Assembly (NCBI GenBank): GCA_003141435.1
Contig: PLLW01000082.1
Span: 1-42,143 of the forward strand
Direction of reading: 5' to 3'
Origin: Ignavibacteriales bacterium
GTDB taxonomy: Bacteria > Bacteroidota > Ignavibacteria > Ignavibacteriales > Ignavibacteriaceae
DNA: 42,143 nt
Shown in pieces: positions 1 through 5,836 of the stretch (positions within the stretch are counted from its first letter, which is position 1; each line of letters begins with the position of its first letter). Under the pieces are notes generated by a model. The model made no database searches. It saw only the letters and a program-made list of their open reading frames with translations, and was not told the origin of the DNA. Position numbers and translations under genes: made by a program.

Positions 1-165
1 ATATTTGATACTGATTTAGAAGGTACTTTAAGACCACAAGGTGCAGGATGGGATATGGGGGCATTTGAATATATACAACCTATCCCACCTATTGGTTCTG
101 TTGGTTCTGTAATAATCCAATTAGGCAAAAAAGGACTTCAATCATTTAGGATAAACTCTCGGTAG
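1..165 (+). CDS. C-terminal end of a beta-helix type protein (partial)
   Basis: The first 54 codons are open and stop at TAG (163-165); the start lies left of the window. The visible sequence contains RPQGAGWDMGAFEY, the signature that closes many right-handed parallel beta-helix proteins (the 'choice-of-anchor Q' type ending). It is followed by a Pro/Gly-rich linker and a basic tail of about 30 residues. Beta-helix proteins in phages are often tailspikes or fibres that bind or cut surface polysaccharide, and the gene stands directly upstream of phage structural genes, so a virion surface protein is a reasonable inference. Catalytic residues cannot be judged from this fragment. The tail after the EY motif does not look like a T9SS sorting domain. 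Confidence 0.6.
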   Translation: MFDTDLEGTLRPQGAGWDMGAFEYIQPIPPIGSVGSVIIQLGKKGLQSFRINSR

Positions 166-198
166 GGATAACCTTTTCGCAAATAAATAAGGATAATT

Positions 199-1056
199 AT
201 GATTGAACAGAATATAAATATTTTAAGACTAAACAAGCAGACGCTACTTTTTGTTAGCGAGGGAAGCGAGGACGTAACCGCTCACAAATTTACTTTTGTG
301 GTAAAGCGTGACACCGAGCTAACATCACCGAGAGTAATTGAGAAGAAAAATTTAGTAGCGGGCGGCAGCGATAGTGAGCTCGCAGTTGTTTACGACAGCG
401 TGTCTAAGACCCTCACTATTAACGTGTATCTTACAAAGTCAGACACCGAAGGGCTCACAAGTCTGAATTATTACTACGATATTTTAGAGGAAATTCCAGA
501 CGATCTTAATTCCGGTACAACTTTATTTATGGGCTCTGCTACTTTGGAACCGACAGTACAGTCACCGTCGGACGGTGTTAGCTTGCCAGAAAATTCACTG
601 AGGTACGCAGCCGTGACCGCTTCGGACTTTAACGATAACGATATTATCGTAAAAAAAACTATTGGAGGTATTCCGGTATTTACAGGTCAGTCTCCTGCCG
701 AATTAAACGCCAGTCTCCCAGTTGCTAAAAGATACGTCAATACTATAGACATGGATAGTGGAGTACCCACCCCAGCAACCCCTATGGTAAATACGATTGG
801 GGCTATTGATTGGCAAAAAAGTACGGCAGGGATTTTAAGAGGAACATTAACTGGGGCATTTCCCAATACAAAAACATTTGTGAGCATAAATAATATTGTT
901 ATGGGGGATGGAGAGATTCCCTTTTATGTCTCCCATAATCCAGCGGGTAATGATTATGTGGAGATCGAATTTCAATCTTCCGCTAATCCGGGCGTACCTG
1001 CGGATGTTGACCTGCCATCTCGATTTGAAATATCTATAGAAGTTTTCCCCGCATGA
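199..1056 (+). CDS. phage baseplate/fibre-like structural protein
   Basis: A 285-residue protein without signal peptide or membrane segment. The first ~100 residues are a beta-rich domain with alternating hydrophobic strands, similar in style to the N-terminal Ig-like domain of BppU-type baseplate proteins; this is a resemblance, not a firm family assignment. The remaining half is another beta-rich region. An ATG preceded by AAGGAT (189-194) supports the start. Its stop overlaps the next start (ATGA). Base composition changes inside the gene: the first half is rich in CG-containing codons like the tail genes, the last third is more A/T-rich like the following gene. A head decoration or fibre protein is an equally possible role. 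Confidence 0.5.
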   Translation: MIEQNINILRLNKQTLLFVSEGSEDVTAHKFTFVVKRDTELTSPRVIEKKNLVAGGSDSELAVVYDSVSKTLTINVYLTKSDTEGLTSLNYYYDILEEIPDDLNSGTTLFMGSATLEPTVQSPSDGVSLPENSLRYAAVTASDFNDNDIIVKKTIGGIPVFTGQSPAELNASLPVAKRYVNTIDMDSGVPTPATPMVNTIGAIDWQKSTAGILRGTLTGAFPNTKTFVSINNIVMGDGEIPFYVSHNPAGNDYVEIEFQSSANPGVPADVDLPSRFEISIEVFPA

Positions 1057-1946
1057 TAACCAATATTTACATATATGGCAATGATGAACACGCTTTAGAT
1101 GTCTATGGTTCTTTTTGTCAAGGACTTGCTGATTGTGGTTCTGGTTGGACTGGAAGTGTAGTCTATGGAGCTTCTAATATAGCAACCGCTTTAGGATTAG
1201 GTTGTCAATTATATATTAAAAGCTATACGGGAATGTCGGGTATGATTGCAGAGGCATTAGCAAGTTATCCTGATATAGTTACTTTTATGCCAGCAGGCTC
1301 GAATACGCCAAACGATCATGTATATAATTCAAATGGAATATTACCAAATATAATTGTAACGGGTGCGGGGATAACATCAAATTTAACAGGATATGATATT
1401 GAATTTTATAGTCATGACTCCATAGATAATGATAGTCCCGATTTAAGTTCATTTTCAAATGGATATATAGCGGGAGTACTGACTTACATTACAAATTATT
1501 TGAATGTGAATATTTGGACAGCAAGATATTTATTAAGAGTGGCTTTAGGCAATAGTTGGACTCCGCAAAATGGATATGGGAAAGTAACCCCTCAAATTGC
1601 AGAAACAGCGATGGGATTATATAATCCATTAACTGATTATAATGCTTTAGACCCATTTATTGCTCGTCTCGGAACTATAGGAACAATTACCGGAGTAAAG
1701 ACAGATCAAAACGTCGTGCTAACTTTAAGCCCTGTTACCAATGCGACCAGCTACGAGATCAGGAAAAATGGAGTTTTACTCGCGGTTCAATCAGGGTTAA
1801 CATATACGGACGCACTTACGGCGAGTTCTGTTTACGATTACAGGGGGAAGTTTACAAATATATATGGAGAGGTAGAGTATTCGGAGTATTCGGATTCAAT
1901 CGAAATAAAATTTTGCACTTTTAATACCATAGCGATAAGGAGTTAA
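1053..1946 (+). CDS. degenerate subtilisin (S8)-fold protein with C-terminal Fn3-like domain
   Basis: This 297-residue protein shows the order of landmarks of an S8 peptidase core. Residues 18-41 (YGSFCQG...VVYGAS) match the HGTHVAG...GVAPGA block, with Tyr18 where the catalytic His should be. Residues 79-106 (MPAGSN...PNIIVTGAG) match the AAGN...vi.VGA block, with Ser83 in place of the oxyanion Asn. Residues 131-142 (LSSFSNGYIAGV) match GTSFATPYVAGV, so the catalytic Ser position is kept. Residues 174-178 (GYGKV) match the usual GYG.V. No Asp block is evident before residue 18. Residues ~213-286 look like a fibronectin III domain (TDQNVVLTLSPV...YEI). Most likely an inactive protease fold used as a phage structural or binding module. 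ATGA overlap with the upstream gene places it in the phage late operon. Confidence 0.5.
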   Translation: MITNIYIYGNDEHALDVYGSFCQGLADCGSGWTGSVVYGASNIATALGLGCQLYIKSYTGMSGMIAEALASYPDIVTFMPAGSNTPNDHVYNSNGILPNIIVTGAGITSNLTGYDIEFYSHDSIDNDSPDLSSFSNGYIAGVLTYITNYLNVNIWTARYLLRVALGNSWTPQNGYGKVTPQIAETAMGLYNPLTDYNALDPFIARLGTIGTITGVKTDQNVVLTLSPVTNATSYEIRKNGVLLAVQSGLTYTDALTASSVYDYRGKFTNIYGEVEYSEYSDSIEIKFCTFNTIAIRS

Positions 1947-2252
1947 ATGTTTAGCGCAGCCACAGTTAAAAAAGTTTTACAAATAAATGATACGTCAAAA
2001 GACGTTGTACTCGATACTTTAATTTTATCAGTCAGCGACTTCATAAGAATATACTGCAAAGATACGTTTGAGACTATCCCTGCGGGCTTGCTATTACCCT
2101 TCTCTCAAATGATTGGACATATACTTAATACTAAATTTATGAGCGGTACAAGCAGCGAGTCTTTGGGAGATCACAGCATAAGCACGAGCGCTGACTTTCC
2201 TCCGGCTATGCTTAAGATGCTATCACCGTATAGAAAAGTGAAGTGCTTTTAA
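1947..2252 (+). CDS. head-tail connector protein, gp6-like
   Basis: A 101-residue, mainly helical protein. The pattern V.KVL.I.D.SKDVVLD.LI..VSDFI..YC...FE near the N-terminus is typical of the HK97 gp6-type adaptor family, which forms a ring below the portal. A strong ribosome binding site (AAGGAG, 1937-1942) sits five bases before the ATG. The next gene starts inside its stop codon (TAATG). Position ahead of a head-closure-like gene and a gp10-like gene agrees with connector function. Identification rests on pattern and context rather than on an invariant motif. Confidence 0.55.
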   Translation: MFSAATVKKVLQINDTSKDVVLDTLILSVSDFIRIYCKDTFETIPAGLLLPFSQMIGHILNTKFMSGTSSESLGDHSISTSADFPPAMLKMLSPYRKVKCF

Positions 2253-2566
2253 TGGTACAAGATTTTTTTGACAATACCGTTTTATATGAGAAGAAAACTA
2301 AGACGAGTGACGGACTCGGAGGCTTTACGGCTGTATGGGGAGGCACAGGCAATCAGTTTTCAGTTAAATGCTATAAGAGGCAGCTAAACGCTAACGAGAT
2401 CAGAGTTGACGATAAACTTAAGGCTATCTGTACTGAAAGAATTTATTCAGAATTAGTCACAGTCGATAATACTTGGAGAGCAACCGTGAACGGAAAGATT
2501 TATGAAATAACCGGCGTCTTAAACCGTCCTGATTATACTCAGGCAGACGTAAGGATTCTCGAATAA
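2252..2566 (+). CDS. head closure / head-tail adaptor protein
   Basis: About 104 residues and rich in beta strands. The core has the layout of small phage head-closure proteins (gp16/HK97 gp7-like): an N-terminal 'F.D.TVLYEKK..TSDGLGGF...W' strand-loop, and a C-terminal 'GKIYEITGV.NRPDYTQADVRIL' strand pair that resembles the ending of this family. The ATG at 2252, overlapping the previous stop as TAATG, is preferred over the GTG at 2243 because translational coupling of this kind recurs throughout the operon. The next gene again starts with TAATG. Confidence 0.6.
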   Translation: MVQDFFDNTVLYEKKTKTSDGLGGFTAVWGGTGNQFSVKCYKRQLNANEIRVDDKLKAICTERIYSELVTVDNTWRATVNGKIYEITGVLNRPDYTQADVRILE

Positions 2567-2976
2567 TGAACGAAAATTTATACGACTCGTTATTTATTAA
2601 ATATGGAATACTCCGCAGTATTGATCCCTTGTTGTTAAAGGCTCAGGTCAAACAGGAAAGTGCTTTTAATCCTCTGGCAGTATCGAAGTGCGGAGCGAAA
2701 GGATTAGCTCAATTTATGCCCGCTACATGGGCTCAGGTCGGAAAGGGTGATATATTTAACCCTGACTCAAATATCAGAGCGCAGGCAGCCTATATGAGTG
2801 CTCTGATGAGAGAATTTAAGGGAGATACTGAGAAAGTTCTCGCTGCTTATAATTGGGGAATGGGAAACGTATTGAAATTAAAAGTTTTTGCTCTCTTGTA
2901 TTTACCGGAGGAAACACATCACTACGTTTTGAATATTGAAAAATATTATGATGAATATAAAAAGGGGTCCGTATGA
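2566..2976 (+). CDS. SLT-type lytic transglycosylase (phage endolysin or tail muramidase)
   Basis: A 136-residue single-domain soluble lytic transglycosylase. Family landmarks are clear: Glu31 in KQESAFNP is the catalytic acid, GLAQFMPATW (46-55) is the substrate-groove motif, and AAYNWG (93-98) is the third conserved block. Such enzymes cleave the MurNAc-GlcNAc bond of peptidoglycan and form 1,6-anhydro ends. There is no signal peptide or transmembrane segment, so export would need a holin, or the protein acts from the virion. Directly downstream are three small membrane proteins, which makes a lysis role likely. Its place between head-closure and gp10-like genes is unusual. Coupled by TAATG upstream and ATGA downstream. 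Confidence 0.85.
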   Translation: MNENLYDSLFIKYGILRSIDPLLLKAQVKQESAFNPLAVSKCGAKGLAQFMPATWAQVGKGDIFNPDSNIRAQAAYMSALMREFKGDTEKVLAAYNWGMGNVLKLKVFALLYLPEETHHYVLNIEKYYDEYKKGSV

Positions 2977-3062
2977 TAACAGGAATAATAATCTTTGTAG
3001 TAGGATTGGGAAGTTACATAGCGTTTTTGCTGTTTCCTCCAAAAGACAAAAAGACAAAATAA
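2973..3062 (+). CDS. 29-residue single-span membrane peptide
   Basis: A very short gene starting inside the stop of the transglycosylase gene (ATGA) and ending with TAA at 3060-3062. It encodes one hydrophobic segment (ITGIIIFVVGLGSYIAFLLF) followed by a basic tail (KDKKTK). The topology suggests a small inner-membrane protein with its C-terminus in the cytoplasm. A role as accessory holin or holin regulator is inferred only from position between a lytic enzyme and a larger membrane protein. The GGGG stretch at 2964-2967 could act as its ribosome binding site. Confidence 0.5.
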   Translation: MITGIIIFVVGLGSYIAFLLFPPKDKKTK

Positions 3063-3068
3063 TCTTAA

Positions 3069-3641
3069 ATGGATTTAACTAATAAAAATAAAAGTTTTTT
3101 TGAACTCAATGAGCAAGATAGCAATGTCGGACACGAGTTACCCGATTACGTAAAAGCCGACTCACTTGCTCATTCTGAGTTAAATAGTAAGTATGAAATT
3201 GTAAAAAATAATTCTATCAATTCAATAATAAAAAAAGAGGTTCAAATGACAAATTTATTAAAGCCTATTGGCTATTTAATAGCTTTGGTTGCAGCTTTCG
3301 TATTCGCATTATTCTTTCCTCACACTACTTTTGAGGGTTCCGCTATCGGTATCGTAACAACCCTTACAGGATTGTTAGGTCTTACCGATTGGAGAACTCA
3401 GTTCGATAATTTCGAGGGTTACTTCAAATCTAAAACACTTGTCGGAGCTCTGTTAGCTTTAATCCCTGCCTTGGGCTTTTGCGTAATAAGTCTATTCGGT
3501 GTTGTGCTCCCTTCATGGGTGCAGACTCTTTTGACATGGATACTAACTGCGGGAGGCGGTACTTCCCTAGTTGGAATATTTGCGGCTAACGCTAAAGCGA
3601 CTCCTGTATCTACGACTCCACCCACAGGTTTGAGTAAGTAA
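3069..3641 (+). CDS. holin-like membrane protein with possible dual start
   Basis: A 190-residue protein. Residues 60-190 contain a hydrophobic hairpin (NLLKPIGYLIALVAAFVFALFF), then a segment near 75-115 and another long pair (~120-172), ending in a Thr/Pro-rich tail. The first 59 residues are polar and charged. Two starts are possible: ATG 3069 has no visible ribosome binding site, whereas the in-frame ATG 3246 has AAAGAGG (3233-3239) at good distance and would give a 131-residue, membrane-only form. Holins often make two products from nested starts, but that is an analogy here. It lies next to a lytic transglycosylase and is coupled by TAATG to a membrane/coiled-coil protein. No specific holin family is recognised. 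Confidence 0.5.
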   Translation: MDLTNKNKSFFELNEQDSNVGHELPDYVKADSLAHSELNSKYEIVKNNSINSIIKKEVQMTNLLKPIGYLIALVAAFVFALFFPHTTFEGSAIGIVTTLTGLLGLTDWRTQFDNFEGYFKSKTLVGALLALIPALGFCVISLFGVVLPSWVQTLLTWILTAGGGTSLVGIFAANAKATPVSTTPPTGLSK

Positions 3642-3955
3642 TGGTAGCAATCAATCTGACCGCTATTCAGTTACTAATCGGCATAATTACCGCTATTGGT
3701 TGGGTTGGTATTCAGGTTGGGCTTCAATGGGCTTTTAAGAAAGATGTTAATATCAGACTGAAAGCCCATGAGGACAAAATTAAAGAACTCGACGCAGCCA
3801 GAGAGAGTAATAATCTCTTATTGGTTAAGATCAGTACAATACTTGAAATTGTACAGGAGCACACCTTAACCGTACAGGCAGACACAAAAGAGAACGGTAA
3901 GAAACTCGATGCTATGAAAGATTTTTGCAGAGTTAATGAGATAATACCGAAATGA
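3641..3955 (+). CDS. membrane-anchored coiled-coil protein (phage lysis block)
   Basis: A 104-residue protein with one N-terminal transmembrane segment (residues ~7-31) followed by a charged helical region (LKAHEDKIKELDAARE...LLVKISTILEIV) that looks like a coiled coil. This resembles haemolysin XhlA-type or i-spanin-like phage proteins in layout, but there is no diagnostic motif. It starts in the stop codon of the holin-like gene (TAATG) and overlaps the next start (ATGA). Role in lysis is inferred from topology and neighbours. Confidence 0.5.
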   Translation: MVAINLTAIQLLIGIITAIGWVGIQVGLQWAFKKDVNIRLKAHEDKIKELDAARESNNLLLVKISTILEIVQEHTLTVQADTKENGKKLDAMKDFCRVNEIIPK

Positions 3956-4383
3956 GTGAAGTAAAAGTAACAAGCACTTGGAGAATACCTGAGTTCATGG
4001 TTAAGGTAAAAGAAAATTTAAGAGATAAACTTATCCTTGTCGGTGTATTCGTACAAGGCGAGGCTGTTAGCCGTTGTGTCGTGGGTTCATATCCACAGGG
4101 AAGCGGCAGAGTGGGAGGACGGCTAAGAGGCTCGATCACTTACGCAACTGAAAATGAACGTTCGGGGGTGAGACCCGAAGGTCAGCCAGCAGCTTCATCA
4201 GGAGACGGACTTCAAAATAACGCTCCTGAATTATCGGTACGTATCGGCTCTAACGTAGAGTACGCTCCTTACGTGGAGCTTGGTATCGGGGGTAACGCTC
4301 CAAATGCAATGTTTTTAAGAGGAGCGGTTGAGGAAAATCTTGACAGAATAAAACAGCTATTAAACTTGGAGGCTTCTTCTTAA
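3952..4383 (+). CDS. HK97 gp10-like neck / minor tail protein
   Basis: A 143-residue protein with the recognisable C-terminal block of the HK97 gp10-like family: GRLRGSITY, then VRIGSNVEYAPYVELG and a terminal FLRGAVEENLD helix. This family builds the neck where head connector and tail meet. Between the two blocks there is a Ser/Gly-rich insert (residues ~68-90). Start ATG overlaps the previous stop (ATGA), and the following gene begins in its TAA (TAATG). Function fits its position ahead of the tail terminator and major tail genes. Confidence 0.75.
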   Translation: MSEVKVTSTWRIPEFMVKVKENLRDKLILVGVFVQGEAVSRCVVGSYPQGSGRVGGRLRGSITYATENERSGVRPEGQPAASSGDGLQNNAPELSVRIGSNVEYAPYVELGIGGNAPNAMFLRGAVEENLDRIKQLLNLEASS

Positions 4384-4853
4384 TGAATAACATGTATAAT
4401 AAAACTAAAGCTCAAATTATGGCTGTTTATAGTGCTAACACGGACGCAGGCTTTTTGAAAAACTTGCTCGGAGATAATTTTTTCTATGCAGAGAAACCAG
4501 ACGATAATTTGGAGAAAACTTACGGAGTATTCCAATTAACCTTTCCCGATAATAAAAAGGATTCAGCAGATAAATTTGAAACGGTTTTAATGCAGATAAA
4601 TTTATATGACGAGTCGGAAAGTTCGGAGGCGGTCGGAAATTTAGCGGCAGCAGCAGAAAAAACTTTTAACGCAATTCAGTCTTTAATGAGTTTTACTCAG
4701 ATAAGCGGGACAGTCGGGCATACCGTAACTACAACTATTGCATACGTAACGAAATCCAAAAGAGATTTTACTCGTTTCGTTCCACGTGTGGATAAGGTTT
4801 GGACTTCGGTACTTCAATACCGGATTAACTTACAAATTTTTGATGAACAGTAA
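4383..4853 (+). CDS. tail terminator / tail completion protein
   Basis: A 156-residue protein between the gp10-like neck protein and the major tail protein, the normal place of the tail terminator (lambda gpU / DUF3168-like). The sequence has a helical N-terminus followed by strands such as YGVFQLTFPDNK and VLMQINLYDE and ends with LQYRINLQIFDE, consistent with this small alpha/beta fold. No catalytic motif is expected. Assignment is mainly by order and fold-like pattern. Translationally coupled to the upstream gene by TAATG; a short gap of 30 bases with its own ribosome binding site follows. Confidence 0.6.
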   Translation: MNNMYNKTKAQIMAVYSANTDAGFLKNLLGDNFFYAEKPDDNLEKTYGVFQLTFPDNKKDSADKFETVLMQINLYDESESSEAVGNLAAAAEKTFNAIQSLMSFTQISGTVGHTVTTTIAYVTKSKRDFTRFVPRVDKVWTSVLQYRINLQIFDEQ

Positions 4854-4883
4854 TTTTTTTTAATCACTTAAGTAGGAGACATA

Positions 4884-5270
4884 ATGACAGGCGACGTAAT
4901 CACAGGGATTTTAGGGACTATATCTTTCGGCAGCACGCCGACAGCAGTTAAAATAACAAAGTGGAGCTTGAAAAAATCAGCTTCACCGATAAACGTAAGC
5001 GATAACGGCTCGGCTGGCTTCGAGGAATTTAAGCCCGCTAAAAATATCGGCTGGACTGGTTCATTCACAGGGTTTATGAGAGTTGGCGTAACACCTCCTG
5101 CTATAAACTCAATAGTAGCGTTCTCAGGTGTAGCCGACACAGGCTCGACTTACTCCGGTAACGTTATTATAACTGAGGAAGGCTTTGACGTTGACACCGT
5201 TGGCGGCAACGCCGTACAGGTCAGCAGAAACTTCACCGGAACAGGAACTTTAACGGAAGTACATACCTAA
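4884..5270 (+). CDS. major tail (tube) protein
   Basis: A 128-residue, nearly all-beta protein that begins with TGDVITGILGTISFGSTPTAVKITKWSL, a pattern typical of small siphovirus tail tube proteins. It is preceded by a clear ribosome binding site (TAGGAG, 4872-4877). It is followed at once by the tail assembly chaperone and tape measure genes, the conserved order around the major tail gene. The protein would polymerise into the tube on the tape measure. At 128 residues it is small but within the range of tube proteins lacking an extra Ig domain. Confidence 0.7.
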   Translation: MTGDVITGILGTISFGSTPTAVKITKWSLKKSASPINVSDNGSAGFEEFKPAKNIGWTGSFTGFMRVGVTPPAINSIVAFSGVADTGSTYSGNVIITEEGFDVDTVGGNAVQVSRNFTGTGTLTEVHT

Positions 5271-5273
5271 TAT

Positions 5274-5636
5274 ATGATTAGAGCCACGAAATTTATCGAA
5301 GGCTTTGGCGTCCTCTCTGAGCGATCAGCAGAGGACGTTTTATCACTTGCGGAATTTGCTAAAAAGAACGCAGATAAGCCAGCAAGTAATTTAATTGTAT
5401 GCGCTACTACTATCAGTCAGTCGCTCAGGTATAATTATGACTGTATCAAGTGGCATGGATTTATTAAAAAATGGGAAATGAGAAAACTGCTTAAACCAAA
5501 TTATTTGCTTAAAATATTTTCTCAGTCTCAAATTTTTGATCTGTACGCAGAGGCTTTATTACTTGAGGGCGTGGACGTAAAAAAAAAAGTAGCGGAGATA
5601 GCAAACGAATTAGTCGAGTCACCTCAAACACCTTAA
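5274..5636 (+). CDS. tail assembly chaperone, short (gpG-like) form
   Basis: A 120-residue helical protein located between the major tail and tape measure genes, the place of lambda gpG. The ATG lies four bases after the upstream stop. Residues 102-106 (VKKKV) are encoded by a run of ten A (5579-5588). There the ribosome can slip to the -1 frame and make the longer product described separately. Tail assembly chaperones bind the tape measure and guide tube protein addition; they are usually not part of the mature virion. The assignment rests on gene order, size and the frameshift signature rather than a conserved motif. Confidence 0.7.
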   Translation: MIRATKFIEGFGVLSERSAEDVLSLAEFAKKNADKPASNLIVCATTISQSLRYNYDCIKWHGFIKKWEMRKLLKPNYLLKIFSQSQIFDLYAEALLLEGVDVKKKVAEIANELVESPQTP

Positions 5637-5836
5637 TAGCTCACTACTGTAATATATCTTACGAAAAAACAGAGAAGCGTTTAATAACTGAATACAGAGA
5701 ATTACTTGACAGGGCTATTGCTTTAATGAGTTACGTGCATAGCGGAAAAATTGATCTTGAAACATACACGGATAGAAAACAATCGGCAGAAATGGACTAT
5801 CAGAAATTCATAAACGAAGGAGGCACTCTTGAGTGA
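5274..5836 (+). CDS. tail assembly chaperone, -1 frameshift (gpGT-like) form
   Basis: Reading shifts by -1 at the A-run 5579-5588. The -1 frame is closed by TGA at 5564-5566, just before the run, and is then open without interruption to TGA at 5834-5836. The fusion has 187 residues: ~105 of the short form plus ~82 of extension (SSGDSKRISRV...SAEMDYQKFINEGGTLE). The extension is charged and helical and looks coding. No convincing independent start or ribosome binding site serves it. The extension ends inside the tape measure start region, exactly as in lambda G-T/H. An SD-like AGGG (5566-5569), about 12 bases before the probable slip heptamer, could stimulate slipping. Confidence 0.75.
5579..5588 (+). 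promoter_or_regulatory. -1 ribosomal frameshift slippery site (A10)
   Basis: A run of ten A read in frame as GTA AAA AAA AAA GTA. Several A-AAA-AAA heptamers are in correct register for a tandem -1 slip. The -1 frame opens only after 5566, so the overlap of the two frames upstream of the site is minimal, as expected for a functional site. A purine-rich AGGG at 5566-5569 lies at a distance that stimulates -1 slipping in the dnaX case. No strong downstream stem-loop is obvious. Confidence 0.7.
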
